Source: Hermodice carunculata (Eukaryota; Annelida; Polychaeta; Eunicida; Amphinomidae). From it: 64,000 nucleotides of DNA. The stretch's first letter is position 1; each line of letters begins with the position of its first letter. The translations under genes were made by a program, and so were the position numbers. The DNA lies in the NCBI GenBank assembly GCA_964020975.1, contig OZ026623.1, positions 86,996,541 through 87,060,540 on the forward strand, written 5' to 3'. This document shows, piece after piece, positions 1 to 12,983 of the stretch. Under the pieces are notes generated by a model. The model was not told the DNA's origin and did no database searches. It saw nothing but the letters and a program-made list of their open reading frames with translations.

Positions 1-1390
1 TATCGAAAGGGCTATTTGTTTTTTTCTATACCAGAGCCCATTGAATGAACGTAATTCGACTTGTCTTTACATTCTTCTTGTTTTGTTCAATATATAGCAA
101 GCTGACCGTACCTGGATAACCATTCTGATATTTTTTGCTTCATTAACACATTCACGCTGATATCACTGAAAAGAGCCCGGATGTAAAGTGTCGTCTGCCT
201 CAATATCCATATTAAACTTCTCGTCAATACAAATCATTTTGACTGACAATTCTAGATTAAAACCTATCAGGATAACATGCATTATGTCAGCAAGTTTCCT
301 TAGAGGGCAGCCTCGTCAAGTAAAACTGTTGACTTGAATTTACTCTAACCACGAAAGAGTTACTTAAAGAGCAATAGATCTTTCTCCAAAAGGTCCGAAA
401 ATATTAGTTTTAGCCCCAGGGTTCAGCACCGAGATGCCTTTTTTCAAGTTTCATATCAAGAAGGTAATTCGAATATGAATGCGAGAACCTTCTGCATGCA
501 ATCAATAGTAACTATTGTCTACAACACCATGTTGTCTGCCAGCACATTTCAATGCGTTATGCTACTTGTATTATTTCCTAGATCTGGATAAACAAAATAC
601 ACCGTGTTTGACAAGAATGCTACATACGCCATTGGTCTAATCGTATTGTGGATAGTAGATGGAATTCCAATGAATAATGTAAAAAGATACTATGTATTAC
701 ATGCAACCTCAATGCTTAAAACCGTTTCAGACCCAGGTCTACAGACCGGGGGAAAAAAGGCCTTCCACAGCGCGTAGTGAGCGCGAAGCCCATCGAGGAA
801 AGCCGTTGATCTATACTAGCTATGGACCTATTTATTTAAGACCAGGCATGCTGCTATCTGAATAAAAGATGTGAGGGATTTGGATCTGGAATTAGAATAA
901 TTGAGACGTTCAGGGTTTTGGGTTTTTTTTTCTGACAAGCGGACGATGGGTTAATGTTTCCCAAACCTTACACAGTATATTATATGTGTATCAAAGCCTA
1001 TAGTGCCGCTGGGTCCATAAATTCCTATTAGCCGGGAGAACATGAGAATCGCCAATTATGTCCCTTTTGAAACTAAGCTTTGCTGAGTACATCAATTTAG
1101 TCCGGGACCTGTATTGAGCCTGGTGGCCTTGGTATATTTTATTTTATTATTTTTTTTGTGTGCGGATGCTACGCTTTCTGATGTTGATCGCAGTGCCCAG
1201 TCTTTTCCAATTACCATAAGTATAGGATATTCCACATGTCTCTTTGGGAGGATTTGTAAAGTTCTGCAAAAGTTTGTTTGTCAACAACTGAAAGCTGAGG
1301 AAGAGTTGAAGTAAAATATCAGAAGTCCCGTTTTCGCTCAATCAGAAATTAATATAATGCACCATGTCAACAACTTCCCAATTATGGTAG
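1..1390. other. Intergenic DNA, no gene seen
   Basis: A+T-rich sequence without a recognisable exon, RNA gene or repeat family. The open frame at 1114-1314 has a hydrophobic start resembling a signal peptide, but its first codon is TTG, it has no ATG and no identifiable domain, so I do not call it a gene. Confidence 0.6.
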
Positions 1391-1411
1391 TTAATGTGGC
1401 TTTTTCATTTA

Positions 1412-2660
<1,249 letters not shown>

Positions 2661-2661
2661 T

Positions 2662-2664
<3 letters not shown>

Positions 2665-2697
<33 letters not shown>
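2665..2697. repeat. (TC)n microsatellite
   Basis: Short dinucleotide tract in noncoding DNA. Confidence 0.95.
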
Positions 2698-2700
<3 letters not shown>

Positions 2701-4010
2701 CATGTGCTAAGTGGATTTTCATGCACTCTGAGCCTTTATGTCTTATGAACTTCTAATATAAGGGTGGTAGAACTTCGTGACATTTTTCTCAATGGGTGCC
2801 AACCTTTTGTGTCCCTCAAATATCCCTACGCCCTTCACTTAATGTTTATCTCCTCCTGGATGCCCAGCGAACGAATCAGTTCTTGACCAACAAACACCGA
2901 CACAGTTATTGACTTATATGGGAGTTATTGACTTACCCCAGAAGAAACCGACTGTTATTGGCCCAGTATGGTAAACATCAAGACAGTTATTGACCACCCA
3001 CCTAACAAAAAATATAGTTATTCACCCAACCAATTCTCTATCTGCTGATATCTTTCTTGTGTTTTAAAGGAAGCCAGAAGAAAAAAAAATGACTGAACAA
3101 ATCTGCGCTCTAAACACTTGTTGTTATGGTAAATAAGCTTTAACTCATATTCTGGATCTAAATGCAAATCAAACATGGATTGATGGAATCGGTACAACAT
3201 ATAGAATGTACAAAATCCACATTCATACCTCCAGCATAACGAATACGAGGGAAGAAGCTGAGATACAAGACAGAGCAGTGCACATCTCATGCAGGGTTGT
3301 CAGTGATAAATGCATTTCCACAGCTGCAATTCAAACATGCCTGTACCTGACTGCCCAAGACGCTATGTCACTCTGAAAGAGGCAGGGAAATATACGTATC
3401 GTAAATTCCAGTTTACAGACAATATTCCTCGGACATGTGCTGTGCACAGGCAAGGGCAATCGGTAACTTCAAAGGACAATCTTTTCGGGGCACAAAGAAA
3501 GGGTAATAATTTTTTCCGGTGAAATGGACATTGTTATGATTCCAAACGGGAGCCGTTGTCCATGGGATGGAAGATGTAGTCCCCAGCGCGTGAAGATGGT
3601 TCCTGCCCGTGACACGCAGTGAACCCTCAATAAGAATAAGCCCTCCAGGTGTGGTCAGGGGCAGCCTGGTATTCCGCAAGCTCTGAACATAAATCAAAAT
3701 GCCAATGTGCAGACATTTAAACATACCCGTGTTCAAGCACATGGTTACCACCACTTAGCTTTAGCCTGAAATGAAGGTTCAACAGGGACGACAAGTGAAA
3801 AACTCTCCCTGGGTCATTTCTTCCAATGGCCAGCCTCAGTTTTGTCACACAGATTGGGTGTAGTGATTGGAACCGGCTGGGAATTTCTGAACCAACTTAA
3901 CGCAAACGTTCTCGCCTCTTACAGAAAAATGTCACACAATACGTGAATATCCAAACCTGACGACCAGGTATTATATGTATGTCATGTCTTGCAAACTATG
4001 AAAATGAATA
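2698..4010. other. Intergenic DNA, no gene seen
   Basis: Mixed-composition sequence. Open frames of 70-113 codons (3310-3522 +, 3413-3754 -) overlap antisense to each other and show no domain, signal peptide or splice context that I recognise. Confidence 0.5.
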
Positions 4011-4015
4011 GAGTG

Positions 4016-4216
4016 CTTCTTCTTCTTCTTCTTCTTCTTCTTCTTCTTCTTCTTCTTCTTCTTCTTCTTCTTCTTCTTCTTCTTCTTCTTCTTCTTCTTC
4101 TTCTTCTTCTTCTTCTTCTTCTTCTTCTTCTTCTTCTTCTTCTTCTTCTTCTTCTTCTTCTTCTTCTTCTTCTTCTTCTTCTTCTTCTTCTTCTTCTTCT
4201 TCTTCTTCTTCTTCTT
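4016..4216. repeat. (CTT)n microsatellite, about 200 bp
   Basis: Uninterrupted trinucleotide tract; its poly-Leu frame is an artefact. On the minus strand it immediately follows a sequence containing AATAAAGCTGATC (4230-4242), which looks like a LINE 3' end with a simple-repeat tail. Confidence 0.97.
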
Positions 4217-4340
4217 TGATTATATATAGATCAGCTTTATTTCGTTTCTATTGCCTGAATATAGAATTTAGTTGAGGCCTCAGTAAGACTACAACATTTA
4301 CGGGATACGTTTTGTATGTGTAGTATCAAAACATGTAAAA
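4217..4340 (-). mobile_element. Possible LINE 3'-end fragment
   Basis: Read on the minus strand, this short segment ends with AATAAAGCTGATC about 15 bp before the GAA/CTT repeat. The same order (AATAAAG plus pyrimidine, then a simple repeat) occurs at about 33,290 next to recognisable LINE RT and at about 14,070. No coding sequence remains, so the assignment rests on the tail alone. Confidence 0.35.
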
Positions 4341-5395
4341 CTAGAAAAAAAAGATTTGTTCCAAAGCAAATCTGTGTGCCTTCATAACTTGCACAAATTA
4401 AAATTCTGCAATATGGACTTCGTTTGCACAGGCTACATCTGCAGCAAAACACAGGAGATGGTGAGAATGACACCAGTGATCTTTTAATTCTTTCAGTGTC
4501 ACATTTTTCGACTGAGTCACCAGCTGTACTCGGGCGCGCTTTGTGTGCAATGCGCCCAAAGTGCGCCGAAGAGAGCTTAGGACCTGGACCGTAATATTCT
4601 ATGGGAGAATGGGCAAGCTGGAACTAAATGAAAGGCATTTTAACAAAGAATATGAACATAGTATCCATTCGATAATTTAGGGAAGTTTATCTTAAGTACT
4701 TTGATTTAAGTTGCCTTTGACAGTAAAAGAGTTAAATCTTAAATTCAGGCACTTAACCTGACTTGAAGTAAGGAATAAATTTTACATAAAATTGAGTTGG
4801 ATTCCTAGCTTTATCTGCAATAATTTAAAGATATCAATTATTTAAATAGATTGGAATAAAATGCAATCTGCAACTTCTTCTTCACTAGTCATTGGTTGTC
4901 TTTGAAGTGCTCCTCTGGATAGTTTTGGAGATGTTCCGAATTTTAATTGCATTTGGTAAGTGTCCCTGAATGTTATAAATTAAAATTATACCACCCTTGG
5001 TGGTAACTCATTGGATACCACTGTCGGATGAAATTATGAATCGAAGCTGGCGTGGAACCTCTGTCTGTACCAGTTTTGACCAACTTCGCCATTTACATTG
5101 CATAAATGTTCCTAATTGCCGTGAATTAAAGATGTACCGCTTGTGCTTGTGGTTCAATGGATGTGACTACAGAACAAACCTTGGTATTCAACCTTTGATA
5201 GCTTTCAAGATATTGAAAATTTTAAACTTTTCACAAACCCTTAATTTGCATGAATTAAAGTTCTACCACTCTTATTTGCGGTTTATGGATGCGCCCACAG
5301 CGCTAACCTATGAAAACAGTTAGAATGACGCCTCAACCTATAATGTTTTTGAAGATATTTAACATTTCAATTTAAAACTGTCTCAATGTCCCATT
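4341..5395 (-). mobile_element. Helentron-like element, interrupted copy
   Basis: Read on the minus strand this has the family's 3' end: a stem-loop built on GATTTG...CAAATC, a short spacer and CTAG (plus-strand CTAG at 4341). It is followed by degenerate core repeats at about 4,860-5,395 with GGATG(T/C)G(A/C)C landmarks spaced about 127-146 bp. A TTAA-flanked MITE (4484-4735) sits between the hairpin end and the core, so the copy is split. The pyrimidine-rich 5' end is not seen. There is no coding capacity, so the copy is non-autonomous. Confidence 0.65.
4484..4735. mobile_element. MITE with TTAA target site, copy 1
   Basis: The element runs from TTAATTCTTTCAGTGTCA to the inverted TGACAGTAAAAGAGTTAA. 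The tetranucleotide TTAA at both edges fits the TTAA target preference of piggyBac/Kolobok-type transposases. It is homologous along its length to the copy at 12,150-12,371, including internal GAAAGG(C/T)ATTTTnACAA and TCTTAAGTA. No ORF is present. It inserted into a Helentron-like element. Confidence 0.75.
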
Positions 5396-6240
5396 ACCGA
5401 TTGCGATTATATACATACACATATACGGATGTATATGTAATAATGGGAAAACGATGCACACGAACCCGTCGATCTTGCTTCACTTTATATAATAAACCCT
5501 GATAAATTATAATTTTAGAAATACGTGTGTCACAGTGCCGTGTTATTTAATTTTTGTTTTATTATCATTTTTTTTTGGGGGGGGGGGGGTAGGGGTCCGA
5601 ACAACGGGTGATATGGGTCTATGAATGTTCTGTTAGCTATCTTTAATCCTCCACTTCCCTTGAATAAGCCAAATAGACAACTAAGCTGAGCATATCCAGT
5701 GGAGCCCAGCCTCTATCTGGGCCACATGTCATTAGGGATAATTTTCTCTTACCATGGGCCTATTATCACATAGTAGGTCCATGCTCTCACTGAACATAGA
5801 CATGTACAGAGGTCAAACTTGAAGCAAGGGAAAGAACTGCTGTGCATGGAAGCTTTGCATGCATAGTGGTTTCCTTGTTTTTCGTATTATTGACAGGCTA
5901 TACTGTTTAATTATTTCCCTAAAATTACCTTTAAATGTGATAAAAAAAAAAAAAAGAGAGAAGTTTGATTCTGGTTTCCAGAGTAACTGAACAAGTTGAG
6001 TGAGGGAAAAGACACTTCCTGTCCCTAATGACGTCTCTCCCAAACAGAGGTAAGGCTTCACTGGGCATGGCCAGCTGAGATTTCAACTTGGCTCATTAAG
6101 ACTGAGTCAATAGCTTTCCTCAGGGCGGGTTTAGGACCCAATCTTCCCCCCAAACAAAACTGATGATTTAGGGTATGTCGGACCGATATGGTCCATCTAC
6201 AATTCCTATCCAAATTATTTTTTTTCCTTTACACCAAACC
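5396..6240. other. Intergenic DNA with G-run
   Basis: A+T-rich DNA with a homopolymeric G run at about 5577-5590. No gene is recognised. The open frame at 5813-6061 (-) has no domain. Confidence 0.55.
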
Positions 6241-6242
6241 CG

Positions 6243-6245
<3 letters not shown>

Positions 6246-6301
<56 letters not shown>
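6246..6301. repeat. (CA)n microsatellite
   Basis: Uninterrupted dinucleotide tract of about 56 bp. Confidence 0.97.
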
Positions 6302-6303
<2 letters not shown>

Positions 6304-6381
6304 CAACAAACAAGGAAAATAACTTGACGTTTTATTAAGTTTTATGAGAAAGGTGTTGACGCACGGAAGAGACTCTTCTCT

Positions 6382-6615
6382 GTGCCTTCTTGTACAGTTC
6401 ATTATAGCGGAAATCTGATGAAGACATTTTACCGACTGCCATTACCTAATGACGAAATCGAACCATCCCAATCTGCAAAAGAAATTCCATTGCTTTCATT
6501 AAAAAAAATGCTTGATATACAGCCTAATAACAGAGATTTGCTCCCAGTTAACGTTTTGCCACCACAATCGACGAAGTTCACATCATTGCGTGTTACTATT
6601 TTACCAAGATGTTGA
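6382..6615 (+). other. Unrecognised 77-codon open frame
   Basis: This ATG-initiated frame is less biased in composition than most others in the window. It is polar with a few prolines and has no transmembrane segment or motif that I recognise. It lies between the CA tract and the pyrimidine-rich end of a Helentron-like copy. It could be chance or a fragment of an older element. No function is proposed. Confidence 0.15.
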
Positions 6616-6656
6616 CAATATGAACATTTCACATACAATGAATGGCCAATTTTGTT

Positions 6657-7645
6657 TATGTCTGGGTACCAACCAAGACATTTTGTTTTTCCAAGAATTT
6701 TTTTTCTTTCTTTCTTTCTTCTTTACGACCAAATTTGTCTGGAGTTTTTCTAGGACACTATTGTTCTGAAAACCAGTAAACTTGCCATGGTGACTGACCT
6801 ACCGATGAATTTGTTCTCTGGTTTGGAAAAGTCATGATGTTTAAAATTATGCAAATTAGGGGCAAATTTTAAAAGCTCAATATCTTCCAAACTATTGCAG
6901 ATAGAAATCAAATTTCAATGTGCGTGCATAGGTTTGTGACACATGCTAATATAATGGACGTAAATGAAAGTTGTATAATTTAAAATTATGCCAATTAGGG
7001 GCATTGAAAAAATTTAAAGTTGAATATCGCCAAAACTATTATAGATAGAGATGCCAGTCCAACTTCAATTTATAGGTTTCTGGCAAAGCCGCATCCCATG
7101 AACTATGAACCAAAGTTGTAGAATTTTAATTTATACAAATTAGGTGAATATGCAAAATTTAATCTTTAATAGCTTCAAAACTATTATAGATAGAGGTGTC
7201 ATTCCAACTTCAATTTAGGGGTTTGTGACATACACGGAATTTAAATCTTGAATAACTTCAAATCTATTTTACATAGAGGTGCCGTTCAAACTTCAATTTC
7301 TAGGTATTTAACATAGCCCCATCCAATGAATCACAATCCATAGCTGTAGACTTTTAATTTATGCAATTTAGGCAAATACACAAAATAAAAATGTTGAATA
7401 GCTTAAAACTATCATAGATAGTAGTGTCATTCAAACTTCACTTTCTACGTTTTACGACATTGGCACATCCAATGAACAAAGAGCTGAAGTTGTAGCATTT
7501 TAATTTATGCAGATTAGGCTAATACACAAAATGTAGATTATGTTGAACAATGGCAAAGTATAGCATTTCAAACTGTTCTCATTTTGAAGGCACCCAAACA
7601 GATTTGCTATGAGGCAAATCTTCAATTTTTGCTTGTTTTAGAGTC
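6657..7645 (+). mobile_element. Helentron-like element, near-complete copy
   Basis: The left end carries TGTCTGGGTACC, a pyrimidine tract (CTTTCTTTCTTT) and CCAAATTTGTC. The middle holds tandem core units with GATAGAG(A/G)TG, AACTTCAATT and TTATGCAAATTAGG landmarks. AACTTCAATT at 7061, 7206, 7289 and 7434 gives 145, 83 and 145-bp steps, the short one being a deleted unit. The right end has GGCACCCA (inverse of the left TGGGTNCC) followed by a GATTTGC...GCAAATC hairpin. There is no Rep/helicase coding, so the copy is non-autonomous. The closest architecture I know is the HINE/pearl-type Helentron derivatives. Confidence 0.7.
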
Positions 7646-7862
7646 ACGTACTTGTCATCACCGGTTTAATTAGTATCCCTCTGACGACAAGTAACTTCAT
7701 CTATGGTGCATGGGCAAGTTCCCATTGTGTTGCAGTCACCGAAGGTGTCAGATTTAAGTTTCAAGATGTGACCACAACGCATGAATTTTAAGATACGCGT
7801 TTTGCATGTCGTGTCATGAGTGCGCATGCAATGTTAACTTGGATATAAAAAGTCGTTCTCGG

Positions 7863-7945
<83 letters not shown>

Positions 7946-8398
7946 GACGTAAGAGATAATACGACGAGAACAAGTGAAAACACGGGGCGAGGTTTTAGGA
8001 ACCGTTATGCTTCCAAACGTTCAAGTTTCCTCGCTTTCGGTGAAGCAGATCTAGTTTGGGAGGGAGGTAGTTGTATCAATGCTCAAACATTTTCCTGCAA
8101 GAAATGAACAGACATACCTCCCGTATCATGAGGGCTGAAACCACTTCCTTGCTTGATCTACATGGAGATTTCATATCGGAGAAAATGCAGATATGTCTGA
8201 GGTCAGCAAAATAAAGTATATCTTCTTCTCCCCGGGTACTCCTTCACACATGCAGACTCGAGGTGGTGTGCAACTCATAATTCACAGTGGATCTCAGTAA
8301 TAACTGAGATATCGTATGTATAGGCGATATTTTATTTCATTATCAGTTTGTTTTCAAATAATTCATCAAAAATACGTAAATGATGGAAAAGTAAGTAA
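7646..8398. other. Intergenic DNA, no gene seen
   Basis: Contains the TTG microsatellite (7862-7946) and otherwise unrecognised sequence. Confidence 0.55.
7862..7946. repeat. (TTG)n microsatellite
   Basis: Uninterrupted trinucleotide tract; the poly-Gln frame on the minus strand is a translation of the repeat. Confidence 0.97.
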
Positions 8399-8514
8399 CT
8401 AGAAAAGACGGTTTGCTTCAGAGCGAATTTGCCTATGTGCCATCAAAGGAAAGTTGTTGCCTTGCACATTCAAATTGAAATTCAAAAAGCTACATGATAG
8501 AAGCATGGAATTCA

Positions 8515-10160
8515 AGAACACGAGGCCCATGGGCTTTGTGCTGTGCTGACGTGTTCCGGAAACAATGAGGCCAACAGACTGTTTTCTTTGCCAGCAGTGC
8601 AGATAGAGACATCATTTTAAATGTAATATGTTATTCCAGTTCATTTTCCCATGTATAGGCAGGTTAAGAGTAGTTTTCAATGAGGTATGTAACATGAAGA
8701 TATGCCACACCATTTCAGGTTTTTTTTTTTAATAATTTCGAAGGCATTCAGACAGATGTGCTTTCAAGCCAATCTTATGTTCTGTTTAAGGTTTTCACTT
8801 CCTCGACAGTTCCACAACGTTTCATGAAAATCCACCAAAAAATTGAAGATACAATACAGACTGCTCACATAATTTTCACATTTCTACCCATATTCTATAT
8901 ACTAGAGTAGGTGGCGCAACCGATATCGAAATTGAAGAAATCATGAAAGTTATATGAAGCTAACTTGAAAACCGTGGACATCATTGGCAAGCTACCTATT
9001 TCAGGGCATCATTGGCAAATTACTTCCTTTAAATGTAAAGTGCTTGTGACCTGGGGTCAAAAGTTCAAGGTCATCAATATTACAAAATATATTTGTGAGG
9101 CTATGAGCAATATCATGGAATAATTTTGACCTCTTTGGCTAAATCATTTTTGAGAATCAGATTTGTATCTCTTTCAACACATTTTGGCTCGCAGCTTCTG
9201 TCAAAATATAGATGGCCCCACTAGCATCACCGTCAACCGAGATTTTGACCTCCTCCACCATCCCACTAAATTTCATCATGATAGATAACAGATGGTAAGG
9301 CATTCACAAAGTTTTGAGATTTCGACCCTTACTGTCCAGCTGGCCATTTGACCGTGACTTTAAACTCGGATTAAAAACTGTTGCATTCAAAATGTGCCCC
9401 CTGCGTCCATGGTCTGTTTGCGTGAATAGGGTTGTAACTTTATGAGTTATTGAAGAAAAAAAGATAAACTTGGGAAAGCGCCAAAGTCTGTAATAACTGG
9501 GTCGTGGTGACCAAAAAAGTAGGTCACCAAGTGGTGTCTATTGTACAGTGCACATAAGTCACATTTGGTCGCGATACTTAATTTTCCTATCCATTGATAT
9601 CCAAACCACACCCTATCATTACCAAATCAACACTTTGAGCTTTACCAGCCTGGGGAACTAACTAAAATAGGTCAAGGTCACTGACATTGTTAATATATTA
9701 GCATTGGTCCCGATCTATATATCCTGTAAATTTGGTATGTCTAACTCAATTTTCTTTTGATAAATTGTCTTTTATATATTTCAACACACGTTGTCGCATA
9801 ATCTCTGCAAAAGTATAGGTGGCGCCACCAGTATCATAGACGAATGGGCTTTAACCTCCCCCGCAATCCCTCTAAAATTCGTAAGATCCAATAAAAATTA
9901 AGAAGGCAAGAGTGGTCACAAGAGTTCCCCATTTTGCCCCATATATTATATAATGATGTCGATGGCGCCACCAATATCAATAGGGACCAAGGTTTCTATA
10001 CACCATAATTGACTTGAAAGTTGTATGAGGCTAACTTGCAAACTGTGGACTGTATCGCATCCACAAGCAAAAGCTAACAGACGGACGAATGTAGTGACGT
10101 ACATGAGGGATCACATGAGCATAGCAACGTTTCAGCAGAGCTTTAATAAAAACTCTGGCA
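8515..10160. mobile_element. Nested insert inside the Helentron-like copy
   Basis: This stretch breaks the alignment between the two long Helentron-like copies: flanking GAATTCAAGAA (left) and AAAATAAGGCTC (right) are nearly adjacent in the other copy. It begins near GAGGCCCATGGGC and ends in a segment with ACAGACGGACGA. Its interior has repeated phrases about GGTCAAGGTCA and TGGC(C/G)CCAC. A separate hairpin end of the Helentron-like family (GGCATTCAGACAGATGTGC, plus sense) lies at about 8,741-8,785, so the insert may be composite. No ORF or transposase is visible. Confidence 0.45.
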
Positions 10161-10172
10161 AAATAAGGCTCT

Positions 10173-10615
10173 TCACATGAAAAAAATGTAGGTAAAAAAG
10201 GAAATGCCAGGCAGAAAGAAAGAATTCTTGATAAAACAGAATGTCATAGAGAAGATTTGGCCATGTAGTGAGAAAATCTGGCTAATTCTAGTACACATTT
10301 TGCTGCAACTTTGATCCATTTGTTGGTCACTGTTGACACTACAGCATGAAGTGAAGACAAAATGGCCACCATAGGGTAACATAAAAGTGTTATGTATGAC
10401 ATGAGTCTATACAACAAATCCTAGCGAGGTACAAATACATGTAGTTGACTGCTGATGACAGATCAAGGCCTTTTGTATGGCTTGCATAACACAACTATAT
10501 GTATAAGTCTGCTATTGCTGCTTCTGCTTTACATTATTTCAACTCAACTGATAGAGCAACACACTGTTCAGAGATTCTAGCTCTAGTGGCATCTGAGAGC
10601 TTAGCTCTGGACATA
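10173..10615 (-). repeat. Unique body segment of the long subfamily
   Basis: The reverse complement matches 58,005-58,400 with many shared words, for example AAGCTCTCAGATGCC, GAACAGTGTGT versus GAATAGTGTGT, CTATGGTGGCCATTTTGTC versus TTATGGTGACCATTTTGTC, and ATCAAGAATTCTTTCTT. It lies on the 3' side of the core repeats in both copies. Peptide similarity between the copies is broken by stops, so coding is unlikely. Confidence 0.7.
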
Positions 10616-11139
10616 TTCATGATGGATAAACCTAAGATTTGAAGTCAGAATGGCATATCTACGCATGACAATTTTCAAGACGGATATTTAAATTCAACAT
10701 TTAAATTTTTCATTTTTTCCTCTAGGTATAAATCCAAATTCCTAACTTTTGTTTGTGGTTCACTGGATGCGCCTACAGGAAAAAACTATGAATTCAAGTT
10801 AGAAAAACACGTCTGCCTATAATAATTTTGAAGATATTCAACATTTGAACTTTTCAAATGCCCATAATTAGCATAAAATAAAATTGGATGTGCTTGCAGG
10901 AAAAACATAAGAATTAAAGTTGGATTGGCATCTCTAATTGTAATAGTTTTGAAGATATTTAAGGTTTAAATTTTCAAATAACCCTGATTTATATAATGTT
11001 TAATACTGTCACCACTTTTCATAAAAAAGCCAGACTTTAAAAATGGAAGTATTTGAAGCATGCCAAGTTTGGAGTTTCTATGTATAATAGTCTTCAAAGC
11101 AAATGTCGGACAAATTTGCTAGTGAAGAAAGAAAGAAGG

Positions 11140-11185
11140 AATAATGAATGAATGAATGAATGAATGAATGAATGAATGAATAAAC
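11140..11185. repeat. (AATG)n microsatellite at an element end
   Basis: Tetranucleotide tract directly abutting the pyrimidine-rich end of the adjacent Helentron-like copy, with no unique sequence between. Confidence 0.95.
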
Positions 11186-11389
11186 GACTAAATGAACGGA
11201 GAAAAGGAATGACTGTGTTGGCACAGAGACAGAGATATGCTTGGTCACGGAATTCAGACGGTGAAAGTATCTCCGGTTGCACTCCACTATCACCCTTTCC
11301 TTCCTAACACAAAAGGTCACCCTTTCCTTTCTAACAGAAAAACACACGGACGTACAAGAGTCGCCTAATTTGAATATTGGCAAAAATGT

Positions 11390-12140
11390 GAAACTATTTT
11401 GATTGGCAATGTTACCAAAAAAAGAAACATTTTAAAAGTTGGTCAAGTATTCATCGAAAGTAAGCCAGCCTTTTAATCTCCTCTGACCTTAGCTTTAATA
11501 GCGTTTAAGCAACACAAAATTTGTGATATTTTGAAATGGTTATATATGCATTGTTAGATACTCTAATAGGAAATGTCGGATGTATTAACTTGCGTGGTGG
11601 CCGCACCTGCTTTCCATGCAACGTGATATTCATGACCCAGGAGTGAAGCTAGATTTATTCAGCCCCTAGGGGTCTCCACCAGCAAAAGGTTGTTATCTTG
11701 GAACGTTATCTGTAGTAATTATAATGAGGCGTATTGAAACCTGCAGGTAAAATACCCGATTGACACCTCTGGAAGTCTATAATCGCAGAACAATCAACAG
11801 TAGACCCCCCCCCCCCCCCGTCCATAGACTACGACAGTGACCTTTGTCCGGCAACCAGGTCTATATCCATACTTAAAAACCGATCACAATGTTCAACCAA
11901 CTGGGAATCTTTGATCACAAATTCGTGTCTTCGTGACGTCAAGGAATCATAAACCTGACTTTGACACAACACTTTATTGAACACAAAGGTAGCATACACA
12001 GACATCTGTATACTAGTAGATGTTTTGCATATAACTTAATACATAAAGCTATGAAAAAGGACCATTATAAACGGAAGACGTTTTTGCATATCATAATAAA
12101 CTAAGGGTTTTTAATTCATAAGTTATTTATACAAACGCAC
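11390..12140. other. Intergenic DNA with C-run
   Basis: No gene is recognised. A homopolymeric C run lies near 11,806-11,819. Confidence 0.55.
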
Positions 12141-12149
12141 AGGTTTTTT

Positions 12150-12371
12150 TTAACTCTTTCAGTGCCAAGTTTTGGAGGGAGTCAACAGCTTTCCTTGGCG
12201 CCGAGAAAAGCAGTTGACCCAGATCATCACATTATCTGGAACTACAGACACGCTAGTACTTCAATGAAAGGTATTTTCACAAGGAGTATGAATCTAACAC
12301 CCTTCTTATAATTGAGATATGTTCGTCTTAAGTAGTTCAACTTTAGTCGCACTTGACACTAAAAGAGTTAA
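12150..12371. mobile_element. MITE with TTAA target site, copy 2
   Basis: TTAACTCTTTCAGTGCCAAG at the left and the inverted CTTGACACTAAAAGAGTTAA at the right form terminal inverted repeats bounded by TTAA. It is the same family as 4484-4735 and about 222 bp long with no ORF. An (AT)n tract follows 25 bp downstream. Confidence 0.8.
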
Positions 12372-12395
12372 ATCGACGGCTTCATTAGCCACTAT

Positions 12396-12396
12396 A

Positions 12397-12471
<75 letters not shown>
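12396..12471. repeat. (TA)n microsatellite
   Basis: Uninterrupted dinucleotide tract. Confidence 0.97.
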
Positions 12472-12474
<3 letters not shown>

Positions 12475-12734
12475 AAGGCAGTTGTTGATGTGACATATAA
12501 GAACAGCTATTATTATTATACTACATAATAAAGCACATATGCAAACACACACACACTGACGGAGGGAGAGAGTAATGCACCTGACTTTCCACCAATTTAA
12601 GCCCTTTTGAATCATCATACTTCTTACTGTTATGACTTGAAACAAGGCTTGAAATGACACTCTATCTCTTAGACTTGGTCATGTAATTCCTGTCGCTTTC
12701 TAGACACAAAATGTGTTACACGGGAACGAGGGGG

Positions 12735-12895
12735 GTGGATATTTCCGTACTGGCGTACCGGGACAATAATTCCTGCACTGCGGGACGAGAGACCCTTTTT
12801 AATTTCCTTACTTCGTGCCGGTAAGTATATTTTCTCTTCTCCGTACTAGATCAAACTTATTATCTGTGCCAGCGTACTGACTCCCCCCCCCCTTC
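12735..12895. repeat. ACTGG-rich dispersed repeat, copy 1
   Basis: Shares phrases with the copies at 44.74, 45.06, 45.50 and 55.97 kb: TTTCCGTACTGGCGTACCGG, ATTTCCTTACTTCGTGCC and CTGTGCCAGCGTACTGA, ending in a C run. The internal phrase (tact/cact plus GG or GC) recurs about every 30-40 bp, so the repeat may itself be an old minisatellite. Confidence 0.6.
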
Positions 12896-12983
12896 CAAAA
12901 ACAAGCAAACAAACAAACAAACAAACCGAAGAAATCAAAAACAAGAAAAACAATAACAAAAAACAAAAAACAAAAACAAAAAA

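Larger units (their letters stand above)
8399..11141 (-). mobile_element. Long Helentron-like element with nested insert
   Basis: On the minus strand this runs from a pyrimidine-rich 5' end with CAAATTTGTCCGAC (about 11,105-11,141), through core repeats (about 10,660-11,000) and a unique segment (about 10,165-10,615), to the 3' hairpin and CTAG at 8,399. It matches the copy at 57,411-59,622 over the unique segment and over the first 100 bp inside the hairpin end (shared GGAAAGTTGTTGCCTTG). The two copies therefore define one subfamily with a conserved body. Alignment shows that about 8,515-10,160 is absent from the other copy and is a nested insertion. Confidence 0.65.

Noticed and set aside
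1114-1314. Signal-peptide-like short protein
   Set aside because: The frame begins with TTG, not ATG, and hydrophobicity arises from a T-rich run.
2665-2697. CRISPR or direct-repeat array
   Set aside because: No regular repeat-spacer pattern exists anywhere in the window; the apparent regularities are microsatellites and minisatellites of eukaryotic type.
3989-4219. Poly-Leu frame
   Set aside because: Translation of the (CTT)n tract; the same applies to 31,135-31,341.
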